Below, piece after piece: positions 25,298 through 33,744 of a DNA stretch of 64,000 nucleotides. The DNA comes from Mycolicibacterium mageritense (GTDB lineage Bacteria; Actinomycetota; Actinomycetes; Mycobacteriales; Mycobacteriaceae), in contig NZ_AP022567.1 of assembly GCF_010727475.1 (NCBI RefSeq), forward strand, positions 620,001 through 684,000, given 5' to 3'. The notes beneath the pieces were generated by a model. That model ran no database searches. It had not been told where the DNA came from and worked only from the letters and a program-made list of their open reading frames with translations. The position numbers were made by a program, and so were the translations under genes. The stretch's first letter is position 1. Every line of letters begins with the position of its first letter.

Positions 25298-26488
25298 ATG
25301 GTTAACAAAGTGTTCGTTGTCGGTGTGGGGATGACGAAGTTCGAGAAGCCCGGTCGTCGCGAGGGTTGGGACTACCCGGACATGGCACGGGAGTCGGGTA
25401 CCAAGGCGCTCGAGGATGCCGGCGTCTCCTATGACCAGGTGCAGCAGGGCTACGTCGGGTACTGCTCGGGCGATTCCACGTCAGGTCAGCGCGCGCTCTA
25501 CGAGCTGGGCATGACGGGCATCCCGATCGTCAATGTCAACAACAACTGTTCGACGGGTTCCACCGCGCTTTACCTTGCCGCACAGGCGATCCGCGGCGGC
25601 CTGGCCGACTGCACCATCGCGCTGGGCTTCGAAAAGATGCAGCCGGGTTCGCTTCAGGCGGGTGCGCAGGACCGCGAATCGCCACTGGGCCGCCACGTCA
25701 AGGCGCTGGCCGAGATCGACGAGTTCGCCTTCCCCGTGGCGCCGTGGATGTTCGGCGCGGCCGGCCGCGAGCACATGAAGAAGTACGGCACCACCGCCGA
25801 ACACTTCGCGAAGATCGGCTACAAGAACCACAAGCATTCGGTGAACAACCCGTACGCGCAGTTCCAGGACGAGTACACGCTCGACGACATCCTGGCCGCC
25901 AAGATGATCTCCGATCCGCTGACCAAGCTGCAGTGCTCCCCCACGTCCGACGGCTCGGGTGCGGCGATCCTGGCCAGCGAGGCGTTCGTCGACCAGCACG
26001 GGCTGGCGGGCCAGGCCGTCGAGATCGTCGGGCAGGCCATGACCACCGACTTTGCCTCGACGTTCGACGGCAGTGCCGCCAACATCATCGGCTATGACAT
26101 GAACGTGCAAGCCGCACAACAGGTTTACGCGCAGTCCGGTCTCGGACCCGAGGACTTCCAGGTCATCGAGTTGCACGACTGCTTCAGCGCCAACGAGCTG
26201 CTGCTGTACGAGGCCCTTGGCCTGTGCGGCGAGGGTGAGGCGCCGCGCCTGATCGACAACGGCGACACCACCTACGGCGGACGCTGGGTGGTCAACCCGT
26301 CCGGCGGGCTCATCTCCAAGGGGCACCCGCTGGGCGCGACGGGCCTGGCCCAGTGCGCCGAGCTGACCTGGCAGTTGCGTGGCACGGCCGACAAGCGTCA
26401 GGTCGAAGGCGTCGACGCGGCCCTGCAGCACAACATCGGCCTCGGCGGCGCGGCGGTCGTGACGGCCTACCAGCGCGCCGAGCGGTAA
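25298..26488 (+). CDS. Lipid-transfer protein / SCP-x-type thiolase (Rv1627c-like)
   Basis: 396 aa. Thiolase-fold protein very like M. tuberculosis Rv1627c. It has NNNCSTGSTAL with the nucleophilic cysteine near residue 85, ELHDCFSANELL, and NPSGGLISKGHPLGATG. Relatives act as nonspecific lipid-transfer thiolases or as aldolase partners in sterol side-chain breakdown, usually with a DUF35 protein. No DUF35 gene is adjacent here. It converges on a TetR gene across a family A palindrome. Confidence 0.9.
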   Translation: MVNKVFVVGVGMTKFEKPGRREGWDYPDMARESGTKALEDAGVSYDQVQQGYVGYCSGDSTSGQRALYELGMTGIPIVNVNNNCSTGSTALYLAAQAIRGGLADCTIALGFEKMQPGSLQAGAQDRESPLGRHVKALAEIDEFAFPVAPWMFGAAGREHMKKYGTTAEHFAKIGYKNHKHSVNNPYAQFQDEYTLDDILAAKMISDPLTKLQCSPTSDGSGAAILASEAFVDQHGLAGQAVEIVGQAMTTDFASTFDGSAANIIGYDMNVQAAQQVYAQSGLGPEDFQVIELHDCFSANELLLYEALGLCGEGEAPRLIDNGDTTYGGRWVVNPSGGLISKGHPLGATGLAQCAELTWQLRGTADKRQVEGVDAALQHNIGLGGAAVVTAYQRAER

Positions 26489-26499
26489 CTATCCTCTGC

Positions 26500-26557
26500 C
26501 GAGCAGACGTGTATGCACCCAAGCTCCCGGCGTGTCGGGTACGCACGCGTCTGCTCG
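26500..26557. repeat. Palindromic intergenic repeat, family A copy 2
   Basis: CGAGCAGACG at 26500-26509 pairs with CGTCTGCTCG at 26548-26557. An inner ACCC/GGGT pair is imperfect. It sits between the convergent thiolase and TetR genes, as a bidirectional terminator would. Confidence 0.75.
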
Positions 26558-26566
26558 CCAGGAAAC

Positions 26567-27172
26567 TCAGCCCGACAACATCGCGTCGATCAGGCGGCGT
26601 AACACCTGCCTGATCTCGCGTCGGGCCTTCTTCGGATCCTCGGCGGTCGCGATGGCCATGGCCGCCTCGTCGAGGGCACCGATCAACACATGTGCGAGTG
26701 CCCGTACCGGCTGCTTGGCGAGCTGCCCGGCCTTGATCGCCTCGCTCAACAGCTGCTCGGTCATGCCGAGGCTGTAGCGCTGGGCGATGTCGCGGAAGCC
26801 GGCCCAGCCGAGCACGCTCGGCGCGTCGAGCAAGATCAACTGCCGCACCTCGGGGTCACCGGACACCTCGAGCCAGGCATCGACCGCGGCCCGGATCGCA
26901 TCGGCCGGAGTGGTCGCGCCCGACGACGCCACCTCGGTGGCCAGCCGAGTCATCACGTCCTGCTCCACGACCTCCACCACGGCGAGGAAAAGCGCTGCCT
27001 TGTCGGCGAATTGGTGATACATCGCGCCTCGCGTGACGCCTGCGGCCGTCGCGATCTCGGGGGTGCCCACGTCGGCGTAGCCGCGTTCACCCCACAGCCG
27101 CCGGGCAGCCGTGATCAACGCGTCGCGGGTGGCCGCGGAGCGCTCTTCCTGAGTACGTCTCTTGTTTTCCAT
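26567..27172 (-). CDS. TetR-family transcriptional regulator
   Basis: 201 aa. An N-terminal helix-turn-helix (RDALITAARRLWGERGY, then AAGVTRGAMYHQFADKAALF) is typical of TetR. The C-terminal ligand domain is unassigned. The start at 27172 (MENKRRTQ) is chosen because a longer reading would run across the putative operator. It is divergent from an alpha/beta-hydrolase gene, with operator-like palindromes between them, so it probably represses itself and that hydrolase. Confidence 0.88.
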   Translation of the reverse strand: MENKRRTQEERSAATRDALITAARRLWGERGYADVGTPEIATAAGVTRGAMYHQFADKAALFLAVVEVVEQDVMTRLATEVASSGATTPADAIRAAVDAWLEVSGDPEVRQLILLDAPSVLGWAGFRDIAQRYSLGMTEQLLSEAIKAGQLAKQPVRALAHVLIGALDEAAMAIATAEDPKKARREIRQVLRRLIDAMLSG

Positions 27173-27182
27173 ACACCCTGTT

Positions 27183-27209
27183 GGTAAGTTACCGGCAGAC
27201 TGTTCGTAA
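27183..27209. promoter_or_regulatory. Candidate TetR operator
   Basis: GGTAAGTTACC (27183-27193) is an exact palindrome. Overlapping it, 27189-27209 is a 21-bp imperfect palindrome centred on base 27199 (8 of 10 arm pairs). Both lie in the 62-base gap between the divergent regulator and hydrolase genes. Confidence 0.55.
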
Positions 27210-27234
27210 ATGTCTATCGAGCCGGGAGTCATCC

Positions 27235-28065
27235 ATGTCGATCATTGAGATTAACGCCGGAACCATCCATTTCGAGGAGTTCGGGCCAACCGACGGCAGG
27301 CCGGTCGTCTTCGTGCACGGTTACATGATGGGCGGCCAGCTCTGGCGGCAGGTCAGCGCCCGGCTCGCCTCGCGTGGCCTGCGGTGCATCGCCCCGACCT
27401 GGCCGCTGGGCGCGCATCCCGACCCGCTGCGCCCCGGGGCCGATCGGAGCATCCGCGGTGTCGCCGGCATCGTCGCCGACACCCTGACCGCCTTGGACCT
27501 GCACGACGTCGTGCTGGTCGGCAACGACACCGGCGGGGTGGTCACCCAATTGGTCGCGGTGCACCATCCCGAGCGGATCGGCGCGCTGGTGTTGACGAGT
27601 TGCGATGCGTTCGAACACTTTCCGCCGCCGATCCTCAAACCGCTCATCGTTGCCGCGCGCACAAAGGCGCTCTTCCGCACCGCCGCGCAGGCCGTCAGGA
27701 TCCCTGCGGTGCGCAAGCGGGCGTACGCGGGCCTGGCGTATTCCGACATCGACACGCTGACGCATGAGTGGGTGCGCACCGCGCTGTCGGATCCCGCTAT
27801 CGCCGAGGATCTCCGGCAGTTCACGCTGTCGCTGCGCACCGAGGTCACCACCGCGGTCGCCGCACGGTTGCCCGAATTCGACAAGCCCACGCTCATCGCG
27901 TGGTCGGCCGACGACATGCTCTTCGAGGTCGGCGACGGTGAACGGCTCGCCGACATCATCCCGAACGCGCGGCTGGAGATCATCGAGGAAGCCCGCACCT
28001 TCTCGATGGTCGACCGGCCGGACCGGCTCGCCGACCTGCTGTCGACCATCGCCGTGCGCGCCTGA
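27235..28065 (+). CDS. Alpha/beta-hydrolase with aspartate elbow
   Basis: 276 aa cytoplasmic alpha/beta-hydrolase. Oxyanion motif FVHGYMMGG; the nucleophile elbow is GNDTGG, with aspartate as in haloalkane dehalogenases and epoxide hydrolases. An acid lies in WSADDMLF. At the position where the catalytic histidine normally follows, the sequence reads EEARTFSMVDRP, with no histidine, so ordinary hydrolase chemistry is doubtful. A GGGAG ribosome-binding site sits before ATG 27235. Likely controlled by the divergent TetR gene. Confidence 0.82.
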   Translation: MSIIEINAGTIHFEEFGPTDGRPVVFVHGYMMGGQLWRQVSARLASRGLRCIAPTWPLGAHPDPLRPGADRSIRGVAGIVADTLTALDLHDVVLVGNDTGGVVTQLVAVHHPERIGALVLTSCDAFEHFPPPILKPLIVAARTKALFRTAAQAVRIPAVRKRAYAGLAYSDIDTLTHEWVRTALSDPAIAEDLRQFTLSLRTEVTTAVAARLPEFDKPTLIAWSADDMLFEVGDGERLADIIPNARLEIIEEARTFSMVDRPDRLADLLSTIAVRA

Positions 28066-28090
28066 TCTCCTCCCGCTCGCCAGAGAACTA

Positions 28091-29215
28091 GTGTCCTGCG
28101 CCGTAAATTAGTTGATTAATTGTAGAATTGGCGGGTGGGAACCAGGGGTAGGCCGGTAGTCGAGTTGGTGTTGACCGACGACGAACGTGAGACGTTGCAG
28201 CGGTGGGCCCGTCGATCGAAGTCCTCGCAGGCGTTGGCCCAACGTTGTCGGATCGTGTTGGGTTGCGCGGCAGGGAAATCCAACAAGGAAGTCGCCGCTG
28301 ATGAAGGTGTGTGGCCGCAAACGGTCGGCAAATGGCGTGGACGGTTCCTGGAGGCGCGACTGGAGGTCTGGCCGATGAGCCGCGTCCTGGTGCGCCGCGC
28401 AAGATCACCGACGAGGCGGTCGAGCAGCTGATCGTACGTTGGAGCGTCAACCCAAAGGCGCCACGCACTGGTCGCGGTCTTCGATGGCGGCTGAGACCGG
28501 GTTGTCGAAGTCAACGGTCGGACGGATCTGGAAGTCGTTCGGCCTCAAGCCGCATCAGGTGGACACCTTCAAGATCAGCAACGACCCGCAGTTCGTCGAC
28601 AAGGTCCGTGACGTCGTGGGGTTGTATCTGGACCCGCCGGAGAAGGCACTGGTGCTCTGCGTCGATGAAAATCGCAGATCCAGGCCTTGGATCGCAGCGC
28701 CGGTCCTGCCGATGATGCCCGGCATGCCCGAGCGCCGCACCCATGACTACGTGCGGCACGGAATCACCACCTTGTTCGCCGCCCTGGATGTGGCCACCGG
28801 CGAGGTCTACGGCTCGATTCACCGCCGGCACCGCGCGATCGAGTTCAAGAAGTTCTTGACCAAGTTGGACAACACCGTGCCCGCTGACCTGGACGTCCAT
28901 CTGATCTGCGACAACTACTCGACGCACAAATCGCCGACAGTAACCAAATGGCTTGCCGCCCATCCCCGATTCCACATGCACTTCACCCCGACCTACTCGT
29001 CGTGGCTCAACCAGGTCGAGCGGTGGTTCGGGTTACTCACCGACCAGAAACTGCGCCGCGGCGTTCACCGCTCAATTCAGGCCCTCGAGAAGGACATTCG
29101 CGAGTGGATCGCAGACTGGAACGACAACCCCCGCCCGTTCAACTGGACCAAGACCGCCGACGAGATCTTCGAACGACTCGGTTCATATCTTCAACGAATT
29201 CCCGGCGCAGGACAC
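28091..29215 (+). mobile_element. IS630-type insertion sequence (1125 bp)
   Basis: The ends GTGTCCTGCGCCG are inverted repeats, matching at 22 of the first 25 positions. The element is bounded on both sides by TA (28089-28090 and 29216-29217), the target duplication of the IS630/Tc1 group. It lies in the short gap between the hydrolase and FadD14-like genes, which would be about 25 bases apart without it. The transposase is disrupted, so the copy is probably immobile by itself. Confidence 0.92.
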
Positions 29216-29218
29216 TAG
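28135..29218 (+). pseudogene. IS630-family transposase, frameshifted
   Basis: The reading begins at GTG 28135 (helix-turn-helix region with SKSSQALAQRCRIVLG). It continues in a second frame around 28353-28434 (LADEPRPGAPRKITDE) and then a third from about 28434 onward. A further pair of compensating small deletions appears near 28663-28697, where CVDENRRSRPWIAAP replaces the expected CVDEKSQIQALDRSAP type sequence. The DDE residues are still readable (CVDE, LICDNYS, NQVERWFG). The stop TAG is made from the target TA plus a flanking G. Programmed shifting is possible for one break but not for all. Confidence 0.85.
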
Positions 29219-30837
29219 AGGGTCACCACCTCGTAGGCGCCCTCGGCGTGGCGGGCGCGGATGGTCTTCTTGTCGTACTTGCCGACGCTGGTGCGGGGCA
29301 CCTGGCCGATGAACGCCCACCGCTCGGGCAGCCACCAGCGAACCACCTTGTCGGCCAGGAAATCCCGCAGCTCCTCGGGTTTCACCGAGGCACCGTCGTG
29401 CAACACCACCACCGCGAGGGGGCGTTCCTGCCAACGTTCGTCGGGTACCCCGACGACCGCGGCCTCGAGCACAGCGGGATGCGCGATCAGCAGGTTCTCC
29501 AACTCGACCGAGGAGATCCACTCGCCACCGGATTTGATGACGTCCTTGGCCCGGTCGGTCAGCGTCACATAACCCGCCGCGTCGATGACCCCCACGTCGC
29601 CCGTGCGCAACCAACCGGTGTCGAACTTCTCGGAATCGCGCCCCAGGTAGTAGGCGCCGGTGATCCACGGGCCGCGAACTTCCAGCTCCCCCACGGCCTT
29701 ACCGTCCTTGGGCAACGGGTTGCCTGCGTCGTCGACGATGCGGACCTCGACACCGCACATGGGCCTGCCCTGGCTGGCCCGCATCGCCCAGTGCCGTTCG
29801 TCGGACACGCCGGGCAGCGGTTTGGCGACCGTGGCCAGCGGTGAGGTCTCGGTCATGCCCCAGGCCTGCTGGATGTAGACACCATGACGCTCCTCGAACG
29901 TCTTCATGAGTGACACCGGCACCGCGGATCCGCCACAGGCGACCAGGCGCAACGACGAGATGTCATGGCCGGCACTGTGTTCCAGGCGGTTCATCACGTC
30001 GTTCCAGATGGTCGGCACCGCGCCGGCGAGCGTGGGCCGCTGCGACTCGATCAGCTCGATCAGCGAGGCCCCGTCGAGGAACCGGTCGGGCATGACGAGG
30101 CTTGCACCCGCCATCAACGCCGCGTACGGCAGGCCCCAGGCGTTTGCGTGGAACATCGGCACGATGGGCAGCACCACATCAGCGCTGCTGACGTCGAGCG
30201 CGTTGGCAGTGCAGGTGTTCAGCGAATGCAGATAGCTCGAACGATGGCTGTACACAACACCTTTGGGATTCCCCGTGGTACCGCTCGTGTAGCACATGGC
30301 GGCCGCCGAGTTCTCGTCGACATCGGGCCAGTCGAACTCCGTCGGCTCCGCTGCGAGCACCTCGTCCCACCGCAGCACGGTCACACCTGTCAGCGCACTC
30401 ACATCGGCCGCACCGACCACGATCACGGTGTGCACGGTCTCCAGTTGCGGCAGCACCGGGGCCAGCAGCGGGATCAGCGAGGCGTCGGCGATGACGATCT
30501 GGTCCTGTGCCTCGTTGGCGATGTAGGCGATCTGTTCGGGCGCGAGCCTGATGTTGAGGGTGTGGAGCACCGCACCCATCGCGGGTGCCGCGAGGTAGGC
30601 CGTCAGGTGCTCGGTGTTGTTCCACATGAACGTCGCGACGCGCTCGTCGCCCGTGACACCCAGTTTGCGCAACGCGTGCGCCAGCTGGGCGGCGTGCTCG
30701 CCGAGTTCGCGGTAGCTGATGGTGCGGTATCCGCCCTGCCCGGTAGCAGTGGTGACGGTGCGGTCGCCGTTGACGCCGACGGCGTGTCTCAGGATCGCGG
30801 TGATGGTCAGGGGCCAGTTCTGCATCGTGCTGTCCAC
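29215..30837 (-). CDS. Acyl-CoA synthetase (FadD14-like)
   Basis: 540 aa ANL-family ligase that activates fatty acids to acyl-CoA. Motifs are YTSGTTGNPKG (ATP loop), WGMTETSP, TGDVG and the late GGEWISSVELEN, with the C-terminal lysine in TSVGKYDKK. The start is GTG 30837 (MDSTMQNWPL), supported by a -10 element seven bases upstream and by the similar MVATMQ start remembered for FadD14. The stop codon TAG combines the insertion sequence's last base with the target TA; the uninterrupted site would have given the same stop. Confidence 0.88.
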   Translation of the reverse strand: MDSTMQNWPLTITAILRHAVGVNGDRTVTTATGQGGYRTISYRELGEHAAQLAHALRKLGVTGDERVATFMWNNTEHLTAYLAAPAMGAVLHTLNIRLAPEQIAYIANEAQDQIVIADASLIPLLAPVLPQLETVHTVIVVGAADVSALTGVTVLRWDEVLAAEPTEFDWPDVDENSAAAMCYTSGTTGNPKGVVYSHRSSYLHSLNTCTANALDVSSADVVLPIVPMFHANAWGLPYAALMAGASLVMPDRFLDGASLIELIESQRPTLAGAVPTIWNDVMNRLEHSAGHDISSLRLVACGGSAVPVSLMKTFEERHGVYIQQAWGMTETSPLATVAKPLPGVSDERHWAMRASQGRPMCGVEVRIVDDAGNPLPKDGKAVGELEVRGPWITGAYYLGRDSEKFDTGWLRTGDVGVIDAAGYVTLTDRAKDVIKSGGEWISSVELENLLIAHPAVLEAAVVGVPDERWQERPLAVVVLHDGASVKPEELRDFLADKVVRWWLPERWAFIGQVPRTSVGKYDKKTIRARHAEGAYEVVTL

Positions 30838-30844
30838 GCGCGCG

Positions 30845-30850
30845 ATGCTA
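30845..30850 (-). promoter_or_regulatory. -10 element deciding the FadD14-like start
   Basis: On the minus strand TAGCAT lies seven bases before GTG 30837, with no ribosome-binding site between. This is the pattern of a leaderless start. Confidence 0.5.
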
Positions 30851-30972
30851 ACCGCGGCAGCCGCCGTCCGGAGCGATTCCGTGGGCCGCGCCCGGCGGAC
30901 CGGGAACGAATAGAGTCCCAATGACGATGTAAATAGAGCATGATGTGCGGTAACGACGGAGAGGTGCGGTCA

Positions 30973-31284
30973 ATGCGCGTGAAATGGTCCCTGGTCGCAG
31001 TCGCGGTGGCTGCCCTCGGGGTGATCGGCGCCCCCGCCGGCATGGCCGCCGCCGAGGAAACCGCGCAGGAGACCATCAACCGCCTGCAGTCCGAGGGTTA
31101 CACGGTCAACATCGACAAGATCGGCACCGCGCCGATGGACCAGTGCACGGTCACCAGCGTCCGCAACCCGCAGCAGGTCACGCAGTGGGTGCCCTACGTC
31201 GGGCCGGGCCTGGGCGGCGATCGGATCCTGGTTCCGTCGATCACCAGCCAGACGGTGTCGGTGTCGCTGAACTGCCAGCGCTGA
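30973..31284 (+). CDS. Small secreted two-cysteine protein, paralogue 1
   Basis: 103 aa with an N-terminal signal peptide (cleavage probably after the alanine run near residue 27). The mature part has the shared pattern: helix with INRLQSEGYTVNIDKIG, then DQCTV, SVRNPQ, and the C-terminal VSLNC. Two cysteines could form a disulfide. Paralogues are at 43640-43954 and 53818-54123. GGAGAGG precedes the ATG. The function is unknown; the family is exported and small. Confidence 0.8.
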   Translation: MRVKWSLVAVAVAALGVIGAPAGMAAAEETAQETINRLQSEGYTVNIDKIGTAPMDQCTVTSVRNPQQVTQWVPYVGPGLGGDRILVPSITSQTVSVSLNCQR

Positions 31285-31394
31285 CCCGGCCGGCTTCGAG
31301 CCCGTTCGGTGGTCGTCGACACGGATCGTCACCGAAACCGCATATCGGGGTGGAGTTTTGCTTAGATGGGCGACATGCTTGTCCATGATGCGCG

Positions 31395-31886
31395 ATGACT
31401 GATTCCGGCGAGTACCCGCTGACGCCGAGGCAGCAGCGGGCCTGGCTGAATTTCATGCGGGTCTATCACCGGCTCGAATATGAGGTGAACCGTCACCTGC
31501 GCACCGAGTGCGGTCTTTCGCTCTACGACTACACGGTGCTCAGTACCCTCTCGCGCGCACCGGATCGCCGCCTGCAGCTGACCACACTGGCGACGGTGAT
31601 CGGGTGGGAACGCAGCCGGGTTTCTCACCACCTGATGCGGATGGCACGCCGCGGCCTGGTCGAGCGCACAACCTGCGACACCGACGGTCGCGGCACTGTC
31701 GTCGTTCTGACCGACGAGGGCTGGGACCGGCTCACCGGCGCCGCCCCGGTGCATGCTGAGTGGGTACGCCGGGCGTTCTTCGCCGATCTGGATCCCGAGC
31801 ACGAGGATGCCCTCGCCGACATCCTCGCCGTTGTACACGAGAGTCTGTTGCGCGAGGGCACCTTGCCGCGTCCCGACCTCAGCTAG
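31395..31886 (+). CDS. MarR-family transcriptional regulator
   Basis: 163 aa winged-helix regulator. The recognition region LATVIGWERSRVSHHLMRMARRGLV and wing with DGRGTVVVLTDEG are typical of MarR proteins. It converges on an SDR gene with a five-base gap. The tandem palindromes upstream of that SDR gene are plausible targets, but linkage is only positional. Confidence 0.87.
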   Translation: MTDSGEYPLTPRQQRAWLNFMRVYHRLEYEVNRHLRTECGLSLYDYTVLSTLSRAPDRRLQLTTLATVIGWERSRVSHHLMRMARRGLVERTTCDTDGRGTVVVLTDEGWDRLTGAAPVHAEWVRRAFFADLDPEHEDALADILAVVHESLLREGTLPRPDLS

Positions 31887-31891
31887 ACCAG

Positions 31892-32638
31892 CTAAACCTG
31901 GTTCATGCCCCCGTCGACGAAGATCTCCGCACCTGTCATGAAGCTGCTCGCCTCGGATCCGAGGAACACCACCACCGCGGCCAGTTCGGCAGGATCACCT
32001 ATCCGCTTCATCGGGTTCGTCGCCAAACCGTCGAAGAACACCTGCCGCTGGTCTTTGTCAGGCACCAGTTCGGTGAGTCCCTCGGTCAGGATGGGACCGG
32101 GTACGACCGTGTTGACCCGGAAGCCGCGGTCGCCCAACTCGGTGGCCCAGGTGCGTCCGAAGGACCGGATAGCGGCCTTTGCCGCGGCGTAGGCACCGAA
32201 CGCCGGGGTACCCCTGGTGGCCGCGGTGGAGCCGGACAGAACGATCGAGGCACCGGGATTGAGTAACGGCAGCGTCTTCTGCACGGTGAACACCGTCCCG
32301 CCCACGTTGCGGTTGAACGTGTCGATGAGGTGTTCGGGTGTCTCGTCCTCCAGCGTGGCGAACTCGCCACTGCCGGCGTTGGTGAAAACGATGTCGAGGC
32401 CGGCACCTGCGTCGCGGATGACCCCGACCAGTCGGTCCAGATCCTCGGTGTTGGTGACATCGCCGGCAACACCGACGACGCCGGAACCCAGCGAGGCTGC
32501 GGCCGCGTCGACGCGCTGTTGGGTACGCCCGGTGATGAACACCTTGGCGCCCTCGTCGGCGAAGGCTCGCGCCGTCGCATAACCGATACCGGATGTGCCG
32601 CCGGTGATCAGTGCTGTTTTTCCTTCGAGCTGAGCCAT
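31892..32638 (-). CDS. Short-chain dehydrogenase/reductase
   Basis: 248 aa classical SDR. The dinucleotide motif TGGTSGIG is at residues 14-21, NAG near 85, and the catalytic tyrosine/lysine in FGAYAAAKAA (YxxxK). It is a cytoplasmic oxidoreductase of unknown substrate. The start at 32638 has an ideal AGGAGG. A longer reading to 32686 is rejected. Two 12-bp palindromic boxes lie upstream (32691-32722). Confidence 0.9.
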   Translation of the reverse strand: MAQLEGKTALITGGTSGIGYATARAFADEGAKVFITGRTQQRVDAAAASLGSGVVGVAGDVTNTEDLDRLVGVIRDAGAGLDIVFTNAGSGEFATLEDETPEHLIDTFNRNVGGTVFTVQKTLPLLNPGASIVLSGSTAATRGTPAFGAYAAAKAAIRSFGRTWATELGDRGFRVNTVVPGPILTEGLTELVPDKDQRQVFFDGLATNPMKRIGDPAELAAVVVFLGSEASSFMTGAEIFVDGGMNQV

Positions 32639-32690
32639 CTCGTCCTCCTGTTGTCGAAAGTGTTTGTTGCGTTTCACATCCGACAACTAC

Positions 32691-32722
32691 GTGACATGAC
32701 ACGTTATTCCGTGACATGTCAC
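32691..32722. promoter_or_regulatory. Two tandem operator-like boxes upstream of the SDR gene
   Basis: GTGACATGACAC (32691-32702) and the perfect palindrome GTGACATGTCAC (32711-32722) are exactly 20 bases apart, two helical turns on the same face. This is a common layout for a dimeric repressor that binds cooperatively. Confidence 0.6.
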
Positions 32723-32898
32723 CTACTGTAGGCGTCAATTCCCACGCTGCACCCCATTGGTGCCCTAGGACGGGACCGCCTCAATCACGCCTGAGAGCTC
32801 GGACCGCTGCCCGTCAGCAGCGAGACGCCCGTGTCGGCCGATCCTTCGGGTAGACCGTCCTGACGTAGGGAGGGACGACGAGACGCGTGTCCGGTCGG

Positions 32899-33735
32899 TC
32901 ACAGCCTGTCGAACGTGTCCGGGTCGGGCCCGGTCCGGCCGGAAGCTCCTTGGTCGAGGCCCGAGAGCGCGGCCATGTCGGCCTCGGTCAATTCGAAGTC
33001 GAACAACTCGAAGTTCGACTTGATGCGTTCAGGTGACGTCGATTTGGGGAACACGATGTCGCCACGCTGGATGTGCCAACGCAGCACGGTCTGAGCCGGG
33101 GTTCTGCCGACCGCCTGGGCGATGCGTGCCACGACCGGATCCCCGAGCACCTTGCCGCGGGCGATCGGCGACCATGCCTCGGTGGCGATGCCGTGCTCGG
33201 CGCCGTACGCCCGGACGGCGCCGTTGCCGAAGTAGGGGTGCACCTCGATCTGGTTGACGGCGGGGACCGTGTCGGTTTCCTTGGCGAGCCGCTCCAGATG
33301 GGGCACCTGGAAGTTCGATACTCCGATGCTGCGGGCGCGGCCGTCGGCGGCGAACTCTTCCAGCACTCGCCAGGTCGACACGAAGTCGCCGTCGTACAGC
33401 GTCGGCAGCGGCCAGTGGATCAGGAACAGGTCGACGTAGTCGGACTCGAGCGCGCGCAGCGTCTCGTCGAAGGCGCGCCGGGCGTCGTCGGGTCGATGGA
33501 CGTCGTTGTTGAGCTTGCTGGTGACGTAGACGTCGCCGCGGTCCACTCCCGCATCGCGGATGCCCTGACCGACTTCGCGTTCGTTGCCGTACATCTCCGC
33601 CGTGTCGACGTGGCGGTAGCCCGCCTCCAGCGCGGTCCGCACGGCCGCCGCGGTCCGATCGGGTTCGATCTTGTACACCCCGAAACCCAGCTGCGGGATG
33701 GATGTGCCGTCGTTCAGTTCGATCTTCGGGACCAT
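32899..33735 (-). CDS. Aldo/keto reductase
   Basis: 278 aa AKR of the 2,5-diketo-gluconate-reductase-like group. The tetrad is visible: D near 44 and Y49 in DTAEMYGNE, K in VTSKL, H in FLIHWP. NADPH-binding residues are in IVFPKSTSPERI. It lies nine bases downstream of the GntR regulator, probably on the same transcript. A role with the nearby nan genes (for example reducing a sugar aldehyde) is only a guess. Confidence 0.9.
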   Translation of the reverse strand: MVPKIELNDGTSIPQLGFGVYKIEPDRTAAAVRTALEAGYRHVDTAEMYGNEREVGQGIRDAGVDRGDVYVTSKLNNDVHRPDDARRAFDETLRALESDYVDLFLIHWPLPTLYDGDFVSTWRVLEEFAADGRARSIGVSNFQVPHLERLAKETDTVPAVNQIEVHPYFGNGAVRAYGAEHGIATEAWSPIARGKVLGDPVVARIAQAVGRTPAQTVLRWHIQRGDIVFPKSTSPERIKSNFELFDFELTEADMAALSGLDQGASGRTGPDPDTFDRL

Positions 33736-33744
33736 CGATTCACC

